This document shows positions 33,428 through 43,719 of a stretch of DNA of 64,000 bases, piece by piece. Location: positions 352,985 through 416,984 of the forward strand of contig NZ_JARGNB010000006.1 in assembly GCF_030167915.1 (NCBI RefSeq). Direction: 5' to 3'. Each line of letters opens with the position of its first letter. Position 1 is the first letter of the stretch. The notes below the pieces were generated by a model that saw only the letters and a list, made by a program, of their open reading frames with translations, was not told the origin of the DNA and did no database searches. The translations under genes were made by a program, and so were the position numbers. This DNA comes from Aquabacterium humicola. Lineage in GTDB: Bacteria; Pseudomonadota; Gammaproteobacteria; Burkholderiales; Burkholderiaceae_C.

Positions 33428-33474
33428 GCGGGCTCCCTTCGGGGTGTGTGGTCCGGCTCCGGAGCCTACCCGCT

Positions 33475-35304
33475 TCAGCGCCCGCCGGCAGCGATCCAGG
33501 CATTCATGCGCTCGCGCAGCAGGTCCAGCGGCAGGTGGCCCTGGGCGAGCAGCGCGTCGTGGAAGGCGCGCAGGTCGAAGCGCGGGCCCAACTGCCGCTC
33601 GGCGCTGCGGCGCAGCGTGGTGATCGTCATCTCGCCCAGCTTGTAGCCCAGCGCCTGCGCCGGCCAGGCCAGGTAGCGGTCGACCTCGTTCGCGGCGTTG
33701 CCCGGGGTCTGCGCGCATTCGTCGACGAGGTAGCGGATCGCCTGCGCACGCGTCCAGCCCTTGGCATGCAGGCCGGTGTCGGCCACCAGCCGGCCGGCGC
33801 GGTAGAGCTCGTCGAGATAACGTCCCAACAGCGCGGCCGGCTCGTCGTACAGCCCGAGCTCATGGCCCAGCGATTCGGCGTACAGCGCCCAGCCTTCGCC
33901 GAAGGCGCTGATCCACAGCTGGCGGCGGTAGGCGGGCAGCCCGAGCTCGCGCCGCAGCGTGCCGTCGAGGTGGTGGCCGGGCATGCCCTCGTGCAGCAGC
34001 AGCGAGGCCAGGCCGAGGGTGGAGCGCCGCTCGGCATCCATGATGGGCAGCGCGAAGATGCCGGGCCGCGTGCCGTCGCTCGACGGCGGGTACCACTGCG
34101 CCGGCGCCGAGGCGGCGATGGCCGGGTCGGTCGGGCGGATCTCCAGCCGCGCCTTCGGCAGCTGGCCGAACAGCGCCGGCAACCTGGGCAGGATGCGCGC
34201 GTGCAGGCGGTTCAGGTGGTCCAGCACGTCCTGCGGCGCCTTGAACGGGTAGTACTCGGGCTGCTGCCGCAGCCAGCCGCGAAAGTCGGACAGGCGGCCG
34301 CTGTAGCCGATGCCCGACATCGCCGGTGCCAGCAGGCCCTGGATGCGCTTCACCTCCTGCAGCCCGAGCTCGTGGATGCGGTCCGGGCCCATGTCGACGG
34401 TGGCATGGCGGCGGATCTGGTGGCGGTAGATCGCGGCGCCGCCCGGCAGCGCGCCAAGGCCGGCACTGGTGCGCGCGTGCGGCAGGTACTCGGTGCGGAC
34501 GAACTGCGTCAGCCGGCGCGCCGCGGGCAGCACGTCGGCGGCCAGCAGGTGGCGGTACTCGGCCTGCAGCGCGCCGCGGGTCGCGGCGTCGAGCGACGCG
34601 GGCAGGCGCGTGATCGGCGACCACAGCGCGCTGCCCGTCGGATCGTCGTCCGCCGGTGCCAGTGCGTCCAGCTGCACGAGGCAACGTTCGACCACCGGGC
34701 GGGGAATCGTCTGGCCCGTCGCGATGCCGTCCTTCAGCACCTGCACCGCGGCATCGAAGAAAGCCGGATAACGCGCCAGGCGCCGGAACCACGCGCGTGC
34801 ATCGGCTTCGTGGCGCATCGGCTGCCGCCCCGCCAGCTTGACCAGGTCGACCGCGATGCCGCCGTCCACCGGGATCAGCAGCGTGTGCTGCGGCAGCGGC
34901 AGGTCAAGGCCGGCGAGGCCGAGCTCGGCCTCGCGCTGGAGCAGCCGGTGCGTCAGGCGATCGGTGGCATTCAGCTGCGACAGGGCGATCGTGCGCAACT
35001 CGGCGAGCGCCGCTTCATGGTGCCGGCGCTGGCGCGCACGGTGCTCGGCGGTGAAGCCGGGCTCCAGGCGGTCCTGGCGCGGGCCGATCTCGGCGCCCGG
35101 CGCCTCGCTGGTGGGCAAGAGCTCGAGGGGGGCGCGCAGCGTGGTGCGGGCCAGGCGTTCGAGGCGGACCGACGCCGGCTCGGTCGACGGCGCGGACTCG
35201 GGCGGCGACGTCTGCGGCGTTTCCGGCGTCAGCGCGCGCGGCGTCTGCGGCGGCGCGGCGCAGGCGGCGATCAGCAGCGGCAGCAGCAGGCCGGCCAGGC
35301 GCAT
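33475..35304 (-). CDS. DUF885-family putative metallopeptidase, lipoprotein
   Basis: 609 residues. The N-terminal signal is RLAGLLLPLLIAAC, placing a lipidated cysteine near residue 15, then a Pro/Thr/Ser-rich spacer. The long helical domain carries SLLLHEGMPGHHLDG, an HExxxxHH zinc-like motif, and FGEGWALYAESLG, which supplies the next conserved acid. The late REARERMNAW-like ending is also normal for DUF885. These proteins resemble gluzincin peptidases, but activity is shown for few. The start at 35304 fits the signal; a GTG at 35334 is an alternative. It belongs to a run of four minus-strand genes encoding exported proteins and a cupin. Confidence 0.88.
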   Translation of the reverse strand: MRLAGLLLPLLIAACAAPPQTPRALTPETPQTSPPESAPSTEPASVRLERLARTTLRAPLELLPTSEAPGAEIGPRQDRLEPGFTAEHRARQRRHHEAALAELRTIALSQLNATDRLTHRLLQREAELGLAGLDLPLPQHTLLIPVDGGIAVDLVKLAGRQPMRHEADARAWFRRLARYPAFFDAAVQVLKDGIATGQTIPRPVVERCLVQLDALAPADDDPTGSALWSPITRLPASLDAATRGALQAEYRHLLAADVLPAARRLTQFVRTEYLPHARTSAGLGALPGGAAIYRHQIRRHATVDMGPDRIHELGLQEVKRIQGLLAPAMSGIGYSGRLSDFRGWLRQQPEYYPFKAPQDVLDHLNRLHARILPRLPALFGQLPKARLEIRPTDPAIAASAPAQWYPPSSDGTRPGIFALPIMDAERRSTLGLASLLLHEGMPGHHLDGTLRRELGLPAYRRQLWISAFGEGWALYAESLGHELGLYDEPAALLGRYLDELYRAGRLVADTGLHAKGWTRAQAIRYLVDECAQTPGNAANEVDRYLAWPAQALGYKLGEMTITTLRRSAERQLGPRFDLRAFHDALLAQGHLPLDLLRERMNAWIAAGGR

Positions 35305-35346
35305 CGCGATCGGCGAACGGGCGGCGTCACGCACCGCGGGCCTCGC

Positions 35347-35997
35347 TCAGCGCGCCGCGTCCATGCGCACCCAGCCGTTGGGCGTCCAGCGGTGGTAGGT
35401 GCCCTGCGCGTCCTGCGCGTAGGCGTTGTGCCCGTCGCGGTAGACCTCGCCGGCCGACAGGTGGTGCGGCAGCATCTGCCGCGCGCCGGTCTGCGAGTCG
35501 ACGTAGGGCCCGACGCCGCGGATGGCCTGGTTGGTGTAGTTCGCCACCGCGGCCGACTGGCGCGCGCTGTTCGCCGCCATCGCCGCGTTGTAGCTGGAAT
35601 GCGCCTGCTGCACCGTGCGGTAGGCGGCCTGGTTGCCTTCGAACTGCGCGCGCTGCGCGGCAAGCGCGCCCTGCACGTTGGTGCCGGCGGCGGTCATCAG
35701 GTCCCAGTAGGCGAACTGCTCGAAGGTGACCGAGCGGTTGCCCGAGGCCAGCAGCTGCTGGTACTGGTAACGCAGCCGCGGGCCGTTCATCTGCAGGTGC
35801 TGCTGCCACAGCCGCTGCTGCGCCATCGCGGTCTGGCGCTGCATGTTGGCGAGCATCGCCGCCTGCTGCTGGTCGAAGGCCATGTTCATCGCGGCAATCT
35901 GCGACAGCGACTGCGCGTGTGCCGTCGCGCTGGCGCCGGCCCAGATGGACAACGCGCCGAGCGCGGTGAGCAGCAGGCGGGTGGCGAGGCGGTGCAT
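35347..35997 (-). CDS. Secreted Gln/Ala-rich protein of unknown function
   Basis: 216 residues. A signal peptide ends in SATAHAQ (near residue 29). The mature protein is helical and rich in Gln, Met and Ala (DQQQAAMLANMQRQTAMAQQRLWQQHL), with a glycine-poor middle. It ends in a small beta region (DGHNAYAQDAQGTYHRWTPNGWVRMD), where a YxxDxxGxYHRW pattern suggests a binding motif. I do not recognise the family; such proteins occur next to other secreted unknowns in Burkholderiales. It lies upstream of the DUF885 gene on the same strand, 42 bases from it. Confidence 0.75.
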   Translation of the reverse strand: MHRLATRLLLTALGALSIWAGASATAHAQSLSQIAAMNMAFDQQQAAMLANMQRQTAMAQQRLWQQHLQMNGPRLRYQYQQLLASGNRSVTFEQFAYWDLMTAAGTNVQGALAAQRAQFEGNQAAYRTVQQAHSSYNAAMAANSARQSAAVANYTNQAIRGVGPYVDSQTGARQMLPHHLSAGEVYRDGHNAYAQDAQGTYHRWTPNGWVRMDAAR

Positions 35998-36062
35998 CGA
36001 ATCTCCTCGGGTGACCGGTTCGGCGGGCGTGGCGGGTTGTGCCGTCTGCGCTGCGCGTGGGG

Positions 36063-36653
36063 TCAGGGCGTGTACACCTGCTTCAGCGTCTCGGGATCGG
36101 CGTGCACGTTGGTCACCAGGCCCTTGGCATCGAAGTGCACGCTGAACGGGCCGTTGTAGGCCGCGTATTTCCACGGCGTGGCTTCGAGCACCGGGTTGTC
36201 GTTGGCGGTGGGGTAGCCCAGCGAGATGATCACCTGCGCGCGCGTCATGCCGCGGGTGACGCGGGCCGTCTCGATCATCTTCTGCACCTTCGCCGACGCG
36301 CCGGTGTAGGCCGGCTGCTTGCGCGGGTCCTTCTGCACCAGGTAGCGGCGGCCGAACTCTTCCATCGAGAGGTTGCGGCTGTAGTCGTTGCCGATCTCCA
36401 GGCGCCGGCCCTCGATGTCCACCTGCATGCGGCTGCGGCCCCAGCCGGCGTGGCGCAGCGGCGTGCCGAAGGGAATCATCACCTTGCTGGTGTCGCCGCG
36501 GTAGTTCTGGTCGGAGATCCAGGTGCCGCTGGCGAGCATGTTGCAGCAGAGGTAGCCCTGGCCGAGGTCGATGTTCTCTTGGGCCTGCGCGGCCGGCGTG
36601 ACGGCCAGCAGCACGGTGGTGATGGTGGACAGCAGCGGGGCGGCGATCTTCAT
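36063..36653 (-). CDS. Secreted protein with BamE/SmpA-like C-terminal domain
   Basis: 196 residues. The signal peptide ends in VTPAAQAQ. The N-terminal mature half (GYLCCNMLASGTWISDQNY; GTPLRHAGWGRSRM) is unassigned but has a pair of adjacent cysteines. The C-terminal 70 residues carry RVTRGMTRAQVIISLGYPTANDNP, the turn of the BamE/OmlA fold, and then strands WKYAAYNGPFSVHFDAKGLV. BamE-like domains occur in outer-membrane assembly factors and also in unrelated envelope proteins, so a role in the envelope is the safest reading. First gene of the four on this strand. Confidence 0.7.
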   Translation of the reverse strand: MKIAAPLLSTITTVLLAVTPAAQAQENIDLGQGYLCCNMLASGTWISDQNYRGDTSKVMIPFGTPLRHAGWGRSRMQVDIEGRRLEIGNDYSRNLSMEEFGRRYLVQKDPRKQPAYTGASAKVQKMIETARVTRGMTRAQVIISLGYPTANDNPVLEATPWKYAAYNGPFSVHFDAKGLVTNVHADPETLKQVYTP

Positions 36654-36911
36654 GGTGGCGAACCTCGTGACGACGGCGACGCGCCGGATTGTGCAGAAGC
36701 ACGGTCGTGCGGGTTCGCGAAATCCGGCGCGCATTCCGCCGCCCGACGGACCCGCATGACCAAAGCCACCCGCGCGGCGACGGCGACGGACCTAGGGGGA
36801 CGCGGCCTGCATCGCGGCCCCGTAGGTGCGGTCGTGTGCGGCCCCAGGCGGAACCGCACACCGGCCGCAGCGGCTGCTTCGTTCCGCCGTCTTCACCCCA
36901 GGGAGCCTTCC

Positions 36912-37868
36912 ATGCCCATCGACGCCATCATCACCCTCGACACGCTGACCTGCTCGAAAGAGAGCGACGGCACCGGCCACTCCGAGCCCTACCTGTGGCC
37001 CGTGCTGCTGCGCGTGGACGACGAGACGCTCGCCACGCCGCAGCTGCTGAGCTCGTTGCACCCGGCCGAGCAGTTCGCACGCGCCGTGGTCAAGCAGGAC
37101 ATGAAGCGCGGCGATTCCGCGCCGGTGCCACAGGGCCAGCGCAGCTTCACCTTCCGCTTCTCCGACAACCTGAGCATGCACAACGTGATCCTGGTGATCG
37201 CGCTGCTGGAGCACGACGAGACGCCCGAGCGCGCCGTCAAGCAGGGCTACATCGCCTTCCGCACCGAGGTGCCGAAGGCCGTCGGCACGCTGGACCGGCT
37301 GCTGCGGCTGCAGAGCAACGATGCCACTGTCGTCAACGGCGCCATCGCCGAAGTGAAGACGCAGGTCGGCGACGCGGTGCGCGCGGCGATCAAGAACAAC
37401 CTGACCGCCGGCGAGAAGCTGCGCGTGCTGATCGGCACGCTGAACCTCGACGACGAGATCGCGGTGTCCCACCTGCGCTTCAGCCAGCTGACGACCAGCG
37501 CCGGCGCGGTGATCGACCAGCCGTTCTCGACGCTGCTGGTGCGCAAGACCGGCAGCAGCAACAAGACCGTGACCGACCTCTACGAGCTGCGCGGCCGTTT
37601 CCAGACGCGGCGCGTCGTGCGCGACCGCTGCCAGGCCAGGGTCGACGCGGTGAAGGCCGCGCAGGACCAGGTGGACGCATTCCAGCGCGAGATCGACGAG
37701 CTGCAGGAGGACTTCAACGGCGGCGACCTCAACGAGCTGATCGAGAAGATCCGCAAGGAAGACCTCGAACCGGCACTGGCCGCGCTGGATGCGGCGCGTG
37801 CCGCGCTGGCGAAGTGCCGCGCCGGTGGCGTGGTGGTCGGCGGCACCGGCGGCGTGGTGATCGCATGA
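36912..37868 (+). CDS. Cytoplasmic protein of unknown function with C-terminal coiled coil
   Basis: 318 residues without signal peptide or membrane segment. Residues 1-110 look like a beta-sandwich (IDAIITLDTLTCSKESDGTG; PYLWPVLLRVD; VILVIALLEHDETPERAV). The middle has another beta-rich part. From about 230 to 300 there is a long amphipathic helix (RDRCQARVDAVKAAQDQVDAFQREIDELQEDF), ending in a glycine/valine tail. An AGGGAG ribosome site sits 9 bases before the ATG. I do not recognise a family. The next gene, encoding a secreted beta-helix protein, follows on the same strand, so the two may be linked. Confidence 0.7.
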   Translation: MPIDAIITLDTLTCSKESDGTGHSEPYLWPVLLRVDDETLATPQLLSSLHPAEQFARAVVKQDMKRGDSAPVPQGQRSFTFRFSDNLSMHNVILVIALLEHDETPERAVKQGYIAFRTEVPKAVGTLDRLLRLQSNDATVVNGAIAEVKTQVGDAVRAAIKNNLTAGEKLRVLIGTLNLDDEIAVSHLRFSQLTTSAGAVIDQPFSTLLVRKTGSSNKTVTDLYELRGRFQTRRVVRDRCQARVDAVKAAQDQVDAFQREIDELQEDFNGGDLNELIEKIRKEDLEPALAALDAARAALAKCRAGGVVVGGTGGVVIA

Positions 37869-37879
37869 GCCCGCTCGGC

Positions 37880-37912
37880 CGCCCGAAGGGCGAATACCGG
37901 AGGGCGCAGCCC
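37880..37912. repeat. GC-rich double-palindrome repeat before the beta-helix gene
   Basis: Two small hairpins, CGCCC-GAA-GGGCG (37880-37892) and GGGC-GCA-GCCC (37902-37912), fill the space between two plus-strand genes. The element resembles the palindromic repeats scattered in Burkholderiales genomes. The AAGG following it serves as ribosome site for the next gene. Confidence 0.5.
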
Positions 37913-37924
37913 GAAGGTGTCCCG

Positions 37925-39676
37925 ATGAAAGCGGGGCGCACGATGACACCGATGCGTCGGCTCCTCGCGGCGCTCGCTCTCTCGGCGGGCACCGCGGTCC
38001 ATGCCCTGCCGCCGGTGACCCCGGACGGACCTTCGGGTCCGCCGCCGTGCACCGATGCGGCGGTCGTCAAGCTGACCAGCTCCGCGAGCGAAGTCGTCTT
38101 TCCGAACCCGCGCACCGTGACGTGGTCACTCTCGGCGCCCGCCGGCTGCAAGGGCCTGAGCCTGGAGCTCGACGGCGCCGTGGTGCCGGCCACCGGCACG
38201 CGCACCGACCGGCCGCCGCGCAGCGAGCAGAGCACGCTGAAGCTGATGTGGACCGGCCTCGGCCAGCGTGCGCTGCTGCGCACCGCGCGGGTCAACGTCA
38301 CCGTGCGTTATCCCACGCGCATGACCATCGATGCCACGACGCAGCGGCCGGTGCAGGCGCTGCTCGGGGTGCTCGATGCGAGCAACGCCAATCCGACGCA
38401 GGTCATCGAGCTGTGCAACGTCGACCTCGACCTGACCGGCCAGGCCAACCTGATGCTCACCGACAACCGCAGCCTGGTCGCCGCGCCGGGCTGCGAGCGC
38501 GGGGCGCGATCCCTCGGGCCGCGCATCTTCGTCACCGACCGGCGCGGGCCCGGCAAATCGCTGTTCCTGATCCGCTCGGACAAGGTGAAGATCGCCGGCT
38601 TCCGCCTCGAAGGGCCGACCGCGGGCATCGGCGACGACGACGACCACAACGTCGAGGGCGCGATCCGCATCTGGCCTTTCGGCTCCGCCACCTCGGCACC
38701 GATCACCAGCATCGTGGTTTCCAACATGGAGATCTCGAAGTGGAGCGGCATCGGCGTCGAAGTGGGCGATGCCGGCGACGGGCCGCTGCCCGGGCGCCTG
38801 ACCCACCCCAACGTCGGCGCGGTGCGCATCAGCGGCAACTACTTTCACCACAACCGCCACCGCGGCAAGGAAGGCTACGGCGTGCTGGTGACCGGCGGCG
38901 GTTACGCGCTGATCGAACACAACGTGTTCGAGGAGAACCGCCACGCCATCGCCGGCGGCAGCTGGGACGGCCGCGGCGACTTCTCCGGCTACACCGTGCG
39001 CGAGAACCTGGTGCTGCCCGGTGGTGGCCTGCACTGCGGCTTCCTCAACATCTGCTGGCAGACGCACCAGATCGACATGCACGGCGACCGCGGCCACTTC
39101 GACAGCGACTGGTGCTGCGGCCGCGCCGGCGAGACGCTGATCATCGAGCGCAACACCGTGCTCTACACCGGCGGCTGGCGCACGGTGATGGTCAACGGCC
39201 AGCCGCAGCAGGTGTGGAGCGACGGGCTGGCGATCAAGGTGCGCGGCAACCCGGTCGACAAGGCGGTGGTCGCCGGCAATGTCTTCCGCCATGCCAGCCG
39301 CGACGACGCGATCGGGCAGAACGGCTCATTGGGCATCATCGGCGACAACATCTCGAACCCGATCGACGTGCGGCCGGACAACGTCTTCGGCGCCGACCCG
39401 ATGGCCACGCTGGGGTCCTGCGACTTCGCCGGCGACGGAAAAGCCGACAGCTTCATGGCCACCGGCGTCACCTGGTGGGCCCGCTCGGCCACGACGCAGC
39501 AATGGCGCTTCCTGAATGCGCAGCCGCAGAAGCTGGCGCAGCTGATGTTCGCCGACGTCAACGGCGATGGCCGCTGCGACGTCGTGCTGAAGCCCCAGGC
39601 ACCGGCGACGCAGCCAGCGTTCTATTCGAGCCGCGGCACGGGGGCGTGGACCATGATCGGGGTGAATGCGCCGTAA
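37925..39676 (+). CDS. Secreted right-handed beta-helix protein with FG-GAP-like end
   Basis: 583 residues. A signal peptide is evident (MRRLLAALALSAGTAVHA) after a short basic leader; starts at 37925 or 37943 are both possible. After an Ig-like N-terminal part, residues about 170-460 form repeated turns of a parallel beta-helix (VKIAGFRLEGPTAG; SIVVSNMEISKWSGIGVEVG; GAVRISGNYFHHNRH; GYALIEHNVFEENRHAI), the pectate-lyase-like fold. The C-terminal 100 residues have DFAGDGKADSFMA and FADVNGDGRCDVVLKP, two calcium-binding FG-GAP/VCBS-like repeats. It is probably a secreted or surface polysaccharide-binding or -cleaving protein; no catalytic residues can be named. Confidence 0.8.
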   Translation: MKAGRTMTPMRRLLAALALSAGTAVHALPPVTPDGPSGPPPCTDAAVVKLTSSASEVVFPNPRTVTWSLSAPAGCKGLSLELDGAVVPATGTRTDRPPRSEQSTLKLMWTGLGQRALLRTARVNVTVRYPTRMTIDATTQRPVQALLGVLDASNANPTQVIELCNVDLDLTGQANLMLTDNRSLVAAPGCERGARSLGPRIFVTDRRGPGKSLFLIRSDKVKIAGFRLEGPTAGIGDDDDHNVEGAIRIWPFGSATSAPITSIVVSNMEISKWSGIGVEVGDAGDGPLPGRLTHPNVGAVRISGNYFHHNRHRGKEGYGVLVTGGGYALIEHNVFEENRHAIAGGSWDGRGDFSGYTVRENLVLPGGGLHCGFLNICWQTHQIDMHGDRGHFDSDWCCGRAGETLIIERNTVLYTGGWRTVMVNGQPQQVWSDGLAIKVRGNPVDKAVVAGNVFRHASRDDAIGQNGSLGIIGDNISNPIDVRPDNVFGADPMATLGSCDFAGDGKADSFMATGVTWWARSATTQQWRFLNAQPQKLAQLMFADVNGDGRCDVVLKPQAPATQPAFYSSRGTGAWTMIGVNAP

Positions 39677-39838
39677 GGGAGGCGGGCGCGGCGTCCAGCG
39701 AGCGATTCCCTAACTCGCAAGCGACGCGCCGCAGCGACTTCGAGCAGACTTCGCGGCGCCCGTCGTGCACGCACGAGCGAGGGCAGCAAGAAGCGGGGAG
39801 GGATCGACGATGGCCTGCTCGGGTACCAAGGCTGTGTA

Positions 39839-39865
39839 TTGGGATATGCGCCTAAGGCGTATAGT
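39839..39865 (+). promoter_or_regulatory. Promoter with embedded operator of the HigBA-like operon
   Basis: TATGCGCC (39845-39852), TAA, GGCGTATA (39856-39863) form an 8-bp inverted repeat with one mismatch. It falls between a TTGGGA (-35-like, 39839-39844) and TATAGT (-10-like, 39860-39865). This is the expected place for autorepression by the antitoxin. The start codon follows 7 bases after the -10. Confidence 0.6.
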
Positions 39866-39871
39866 CAAGCC

Positions 39872-40183
39872 TTGTTCACCGTCGTAGAGACGCTCCTGTT
39901 CCAGCGGCAGTGGCCGCTGTACTGGACGGAGGAAGAAAGGGGTTCCTTCGCGGCATACATCGCCGAGCATCCCTCCGCTGGTGATGTCGTGCCTGAGTCC
40001 GGCGGCATCCGCAAGGTGCGCTGGGGTAGAGCGGGATCAGGCAAGTCCGGCGGCGTGCGAGTCATCTACTTCACCCGTACCGCTGAAGGTGAAATTGTTC
40101 TGCTGACGCTCTACGCCAAGGCCAAGACGGACAACCTCACCGGGCCCAAGTTGAAGGAGATTCGCCGTGCCCTCGAAGAGTAA
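39872..40183 (+). CDS. higB: RelE/HigB-type toxin
   Basis: 103 residues starting at a TTG. FTVVETLLFQRQWPLYWTEEERGSFAAYIA is the usual N-terminus of the HigB/RelE-like proteins found with an XRE antitoxin. IRKVRWGRAGSGKSGGVRVIYF is the core strand pair with basic residues, and LLTLYAKAKTDNLT the last strand. RelE-fold toxins cut mRNA on the ribosome. The toxin-first order and the 17-base overlap with the antitoxin gene match HigBA. The frame is open upstream to 39839, but that would run into the operator, so 39872 is chosen. Confidence 0.88.
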   Translation: MFTVVETLLFQRQWPLYWTEEERGSFAAYIAEHPSAGDVVPESGGIRKVRWGRAGSGKSGGVRVIYFTRTAEGEIVLLTLYAKAKTDNLTGPKLKEIRRALEE

Positions 40184-40481
40184 ACCCCTCAGTAAGGCGA
40201 AGCTCGCTGCCTACGAAGCCGAGCGGGATCTCGCTTCCGAGCTCCTGCAAGCCGTGCGCGAGATGAAGTCCGGTCAGGTGCAGGTCGTCACTTCGCCGGT
40301 CATCGAAGCGCGGAAGAAGACCGGCCTGTCGCAGTCCCAGTTCGCGGCGCTGCTCGGCGTGTCCGTGCGGACCTTGCAGGGATGGGAACAGGGGCGCAAG
40401 CAGCCGAGCGGAGCAGCGCGCACGCTGCTGGCCATCGCGAACACCAACCCCAAGGCCCTGCTGGCGGTCGCGGGCAAGTGA
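40167..40481 (+). CDS. higA: XRE-family antitoxin, HigA-type
   Basis: 104 residues. The first 60 are a helical segment (SKAKLAAYEAERDLASELLQAVREM) that should wrap the toxin. Residues about 47-95 form the helix-turn-helix: ARKKTGLSQSQFAALLGVSVRTLQGWEQGRKQPSGAARTLL. Gene overlap with the toxin allows coupled translation. It probably binds the palindrome at 39845-39863 alone and with the toxin. The operon stands alone between a beta-helix gene and a convergent GNAT gene and has no integrase beside it. Confidence 0.92.
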   Translation: MPSKSKPLSKAKLAAYEAERDLASELLQAVREMKSGQVQVVTSPVIEARKKTGLSQSQFAALLGVSVRTLQGWEQGRKQPSGAARTLLAIANTNPKALLAVAGK

Positions 40482-40523
40482 TGCGGCCTTGGACGGGTTC
40501 GATCGGCGCTGCAACGTCAAGGT

Positions 40524-41081
40524 TCACGCCAAGTCGATCCGATACCGCAACCCCGCCTTGCCCCCGAACTGCGCCGGCTTGTCGAACCGCTCGACCAGCA
40601 CGCCGCCGTTGGCTTCGATCACGCGCTGCGACGCGGTGTTGTCGAGGTCGGTGGTGATGATCACGTGCGGCAGGCCGACGGCGCGGGCTTCGGGCAGCAG
40701 CTGCTTCAGCGCTTCGGTCGCGTAGCCGCGCTGCCGCTTCCACGGCACCACCGCGTAGCCGATGTGGCCGAGGCAATGCGGCGGCAGCTCGGCGGTGCCG
40801 GCCTGCCAGCGCAGGTTGATGCTGCCGCAGAACTCGCCGTCCCACAGCCAGCGGCGGAAGCCGGGCAGGCGCGGCACGGTGGAGCCGTCGGGCAGCGTGA
40901 CCGGGCCGCCCTGGGCCTCGCGGTCGTCCATGCCGGCGATGAAGGCGACGGCATCGGCCTCGATGCGGGCCAGCTCTTCGGCCGCCGCCGCGGCACCGCG
41001 GACGGTGTCGGCGGACCAGCCGCGCTGCAGCGCATCGATGTAGCCGGGCAGGTGGTCGGCGGTCGGACGGACGAGCTGCAT
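40524..41081 (-). CDS. GNAT-family N-acetyltransferase
   Basis: 185 residues from the ATG at 41081. RRWLWDGEFCGSINLRWQAG and HIGYAVVPWKRQRGYATEALKQLL form the acetyl-CoA binding core, with the Q/R-x-x-G-x-A loop as RQRGYA. TDLDNTASQRVIEANGGVLVERFD is the last strand-helix. It looks like the RimJ/RimL-related subgroup; the acceptor is unknown. Divergent from the bkd operon by about 250 bases, which contain no further gene. Confidence 0.88.
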   Translation of the reverse strand: MQLVRPTADHLPGYIDALQRGWSADTVRGAAAAAEELARIEADAVAFIAGMDDREAQGGPVTLPDGSTVPRLPGFRRWLWDGEFCGSINLRWQAGTAELPPHCLGHIGYAVVPWKRQRGYATEALKQLLPEARAVGLPHVIITTDLDNTASQRVIEANGGVLVERFDKPAQFGGKAGLRYRIDLA

Positions 41082-41145
41082 GGGCGGGCGCGCAAGGGCT
41101 GAAGCGGCGATGCCGGCATTGTTGCAGGCGGGCCGCCCGGCTTGA

Positions 41146-42642
<1,497 letters not shown>

Positions 42643-42655
42643 GGGAGAGCACAAC

Positions 42656-43717
<1,062 letters not shown>

Positions 43718-43719
43718 GC

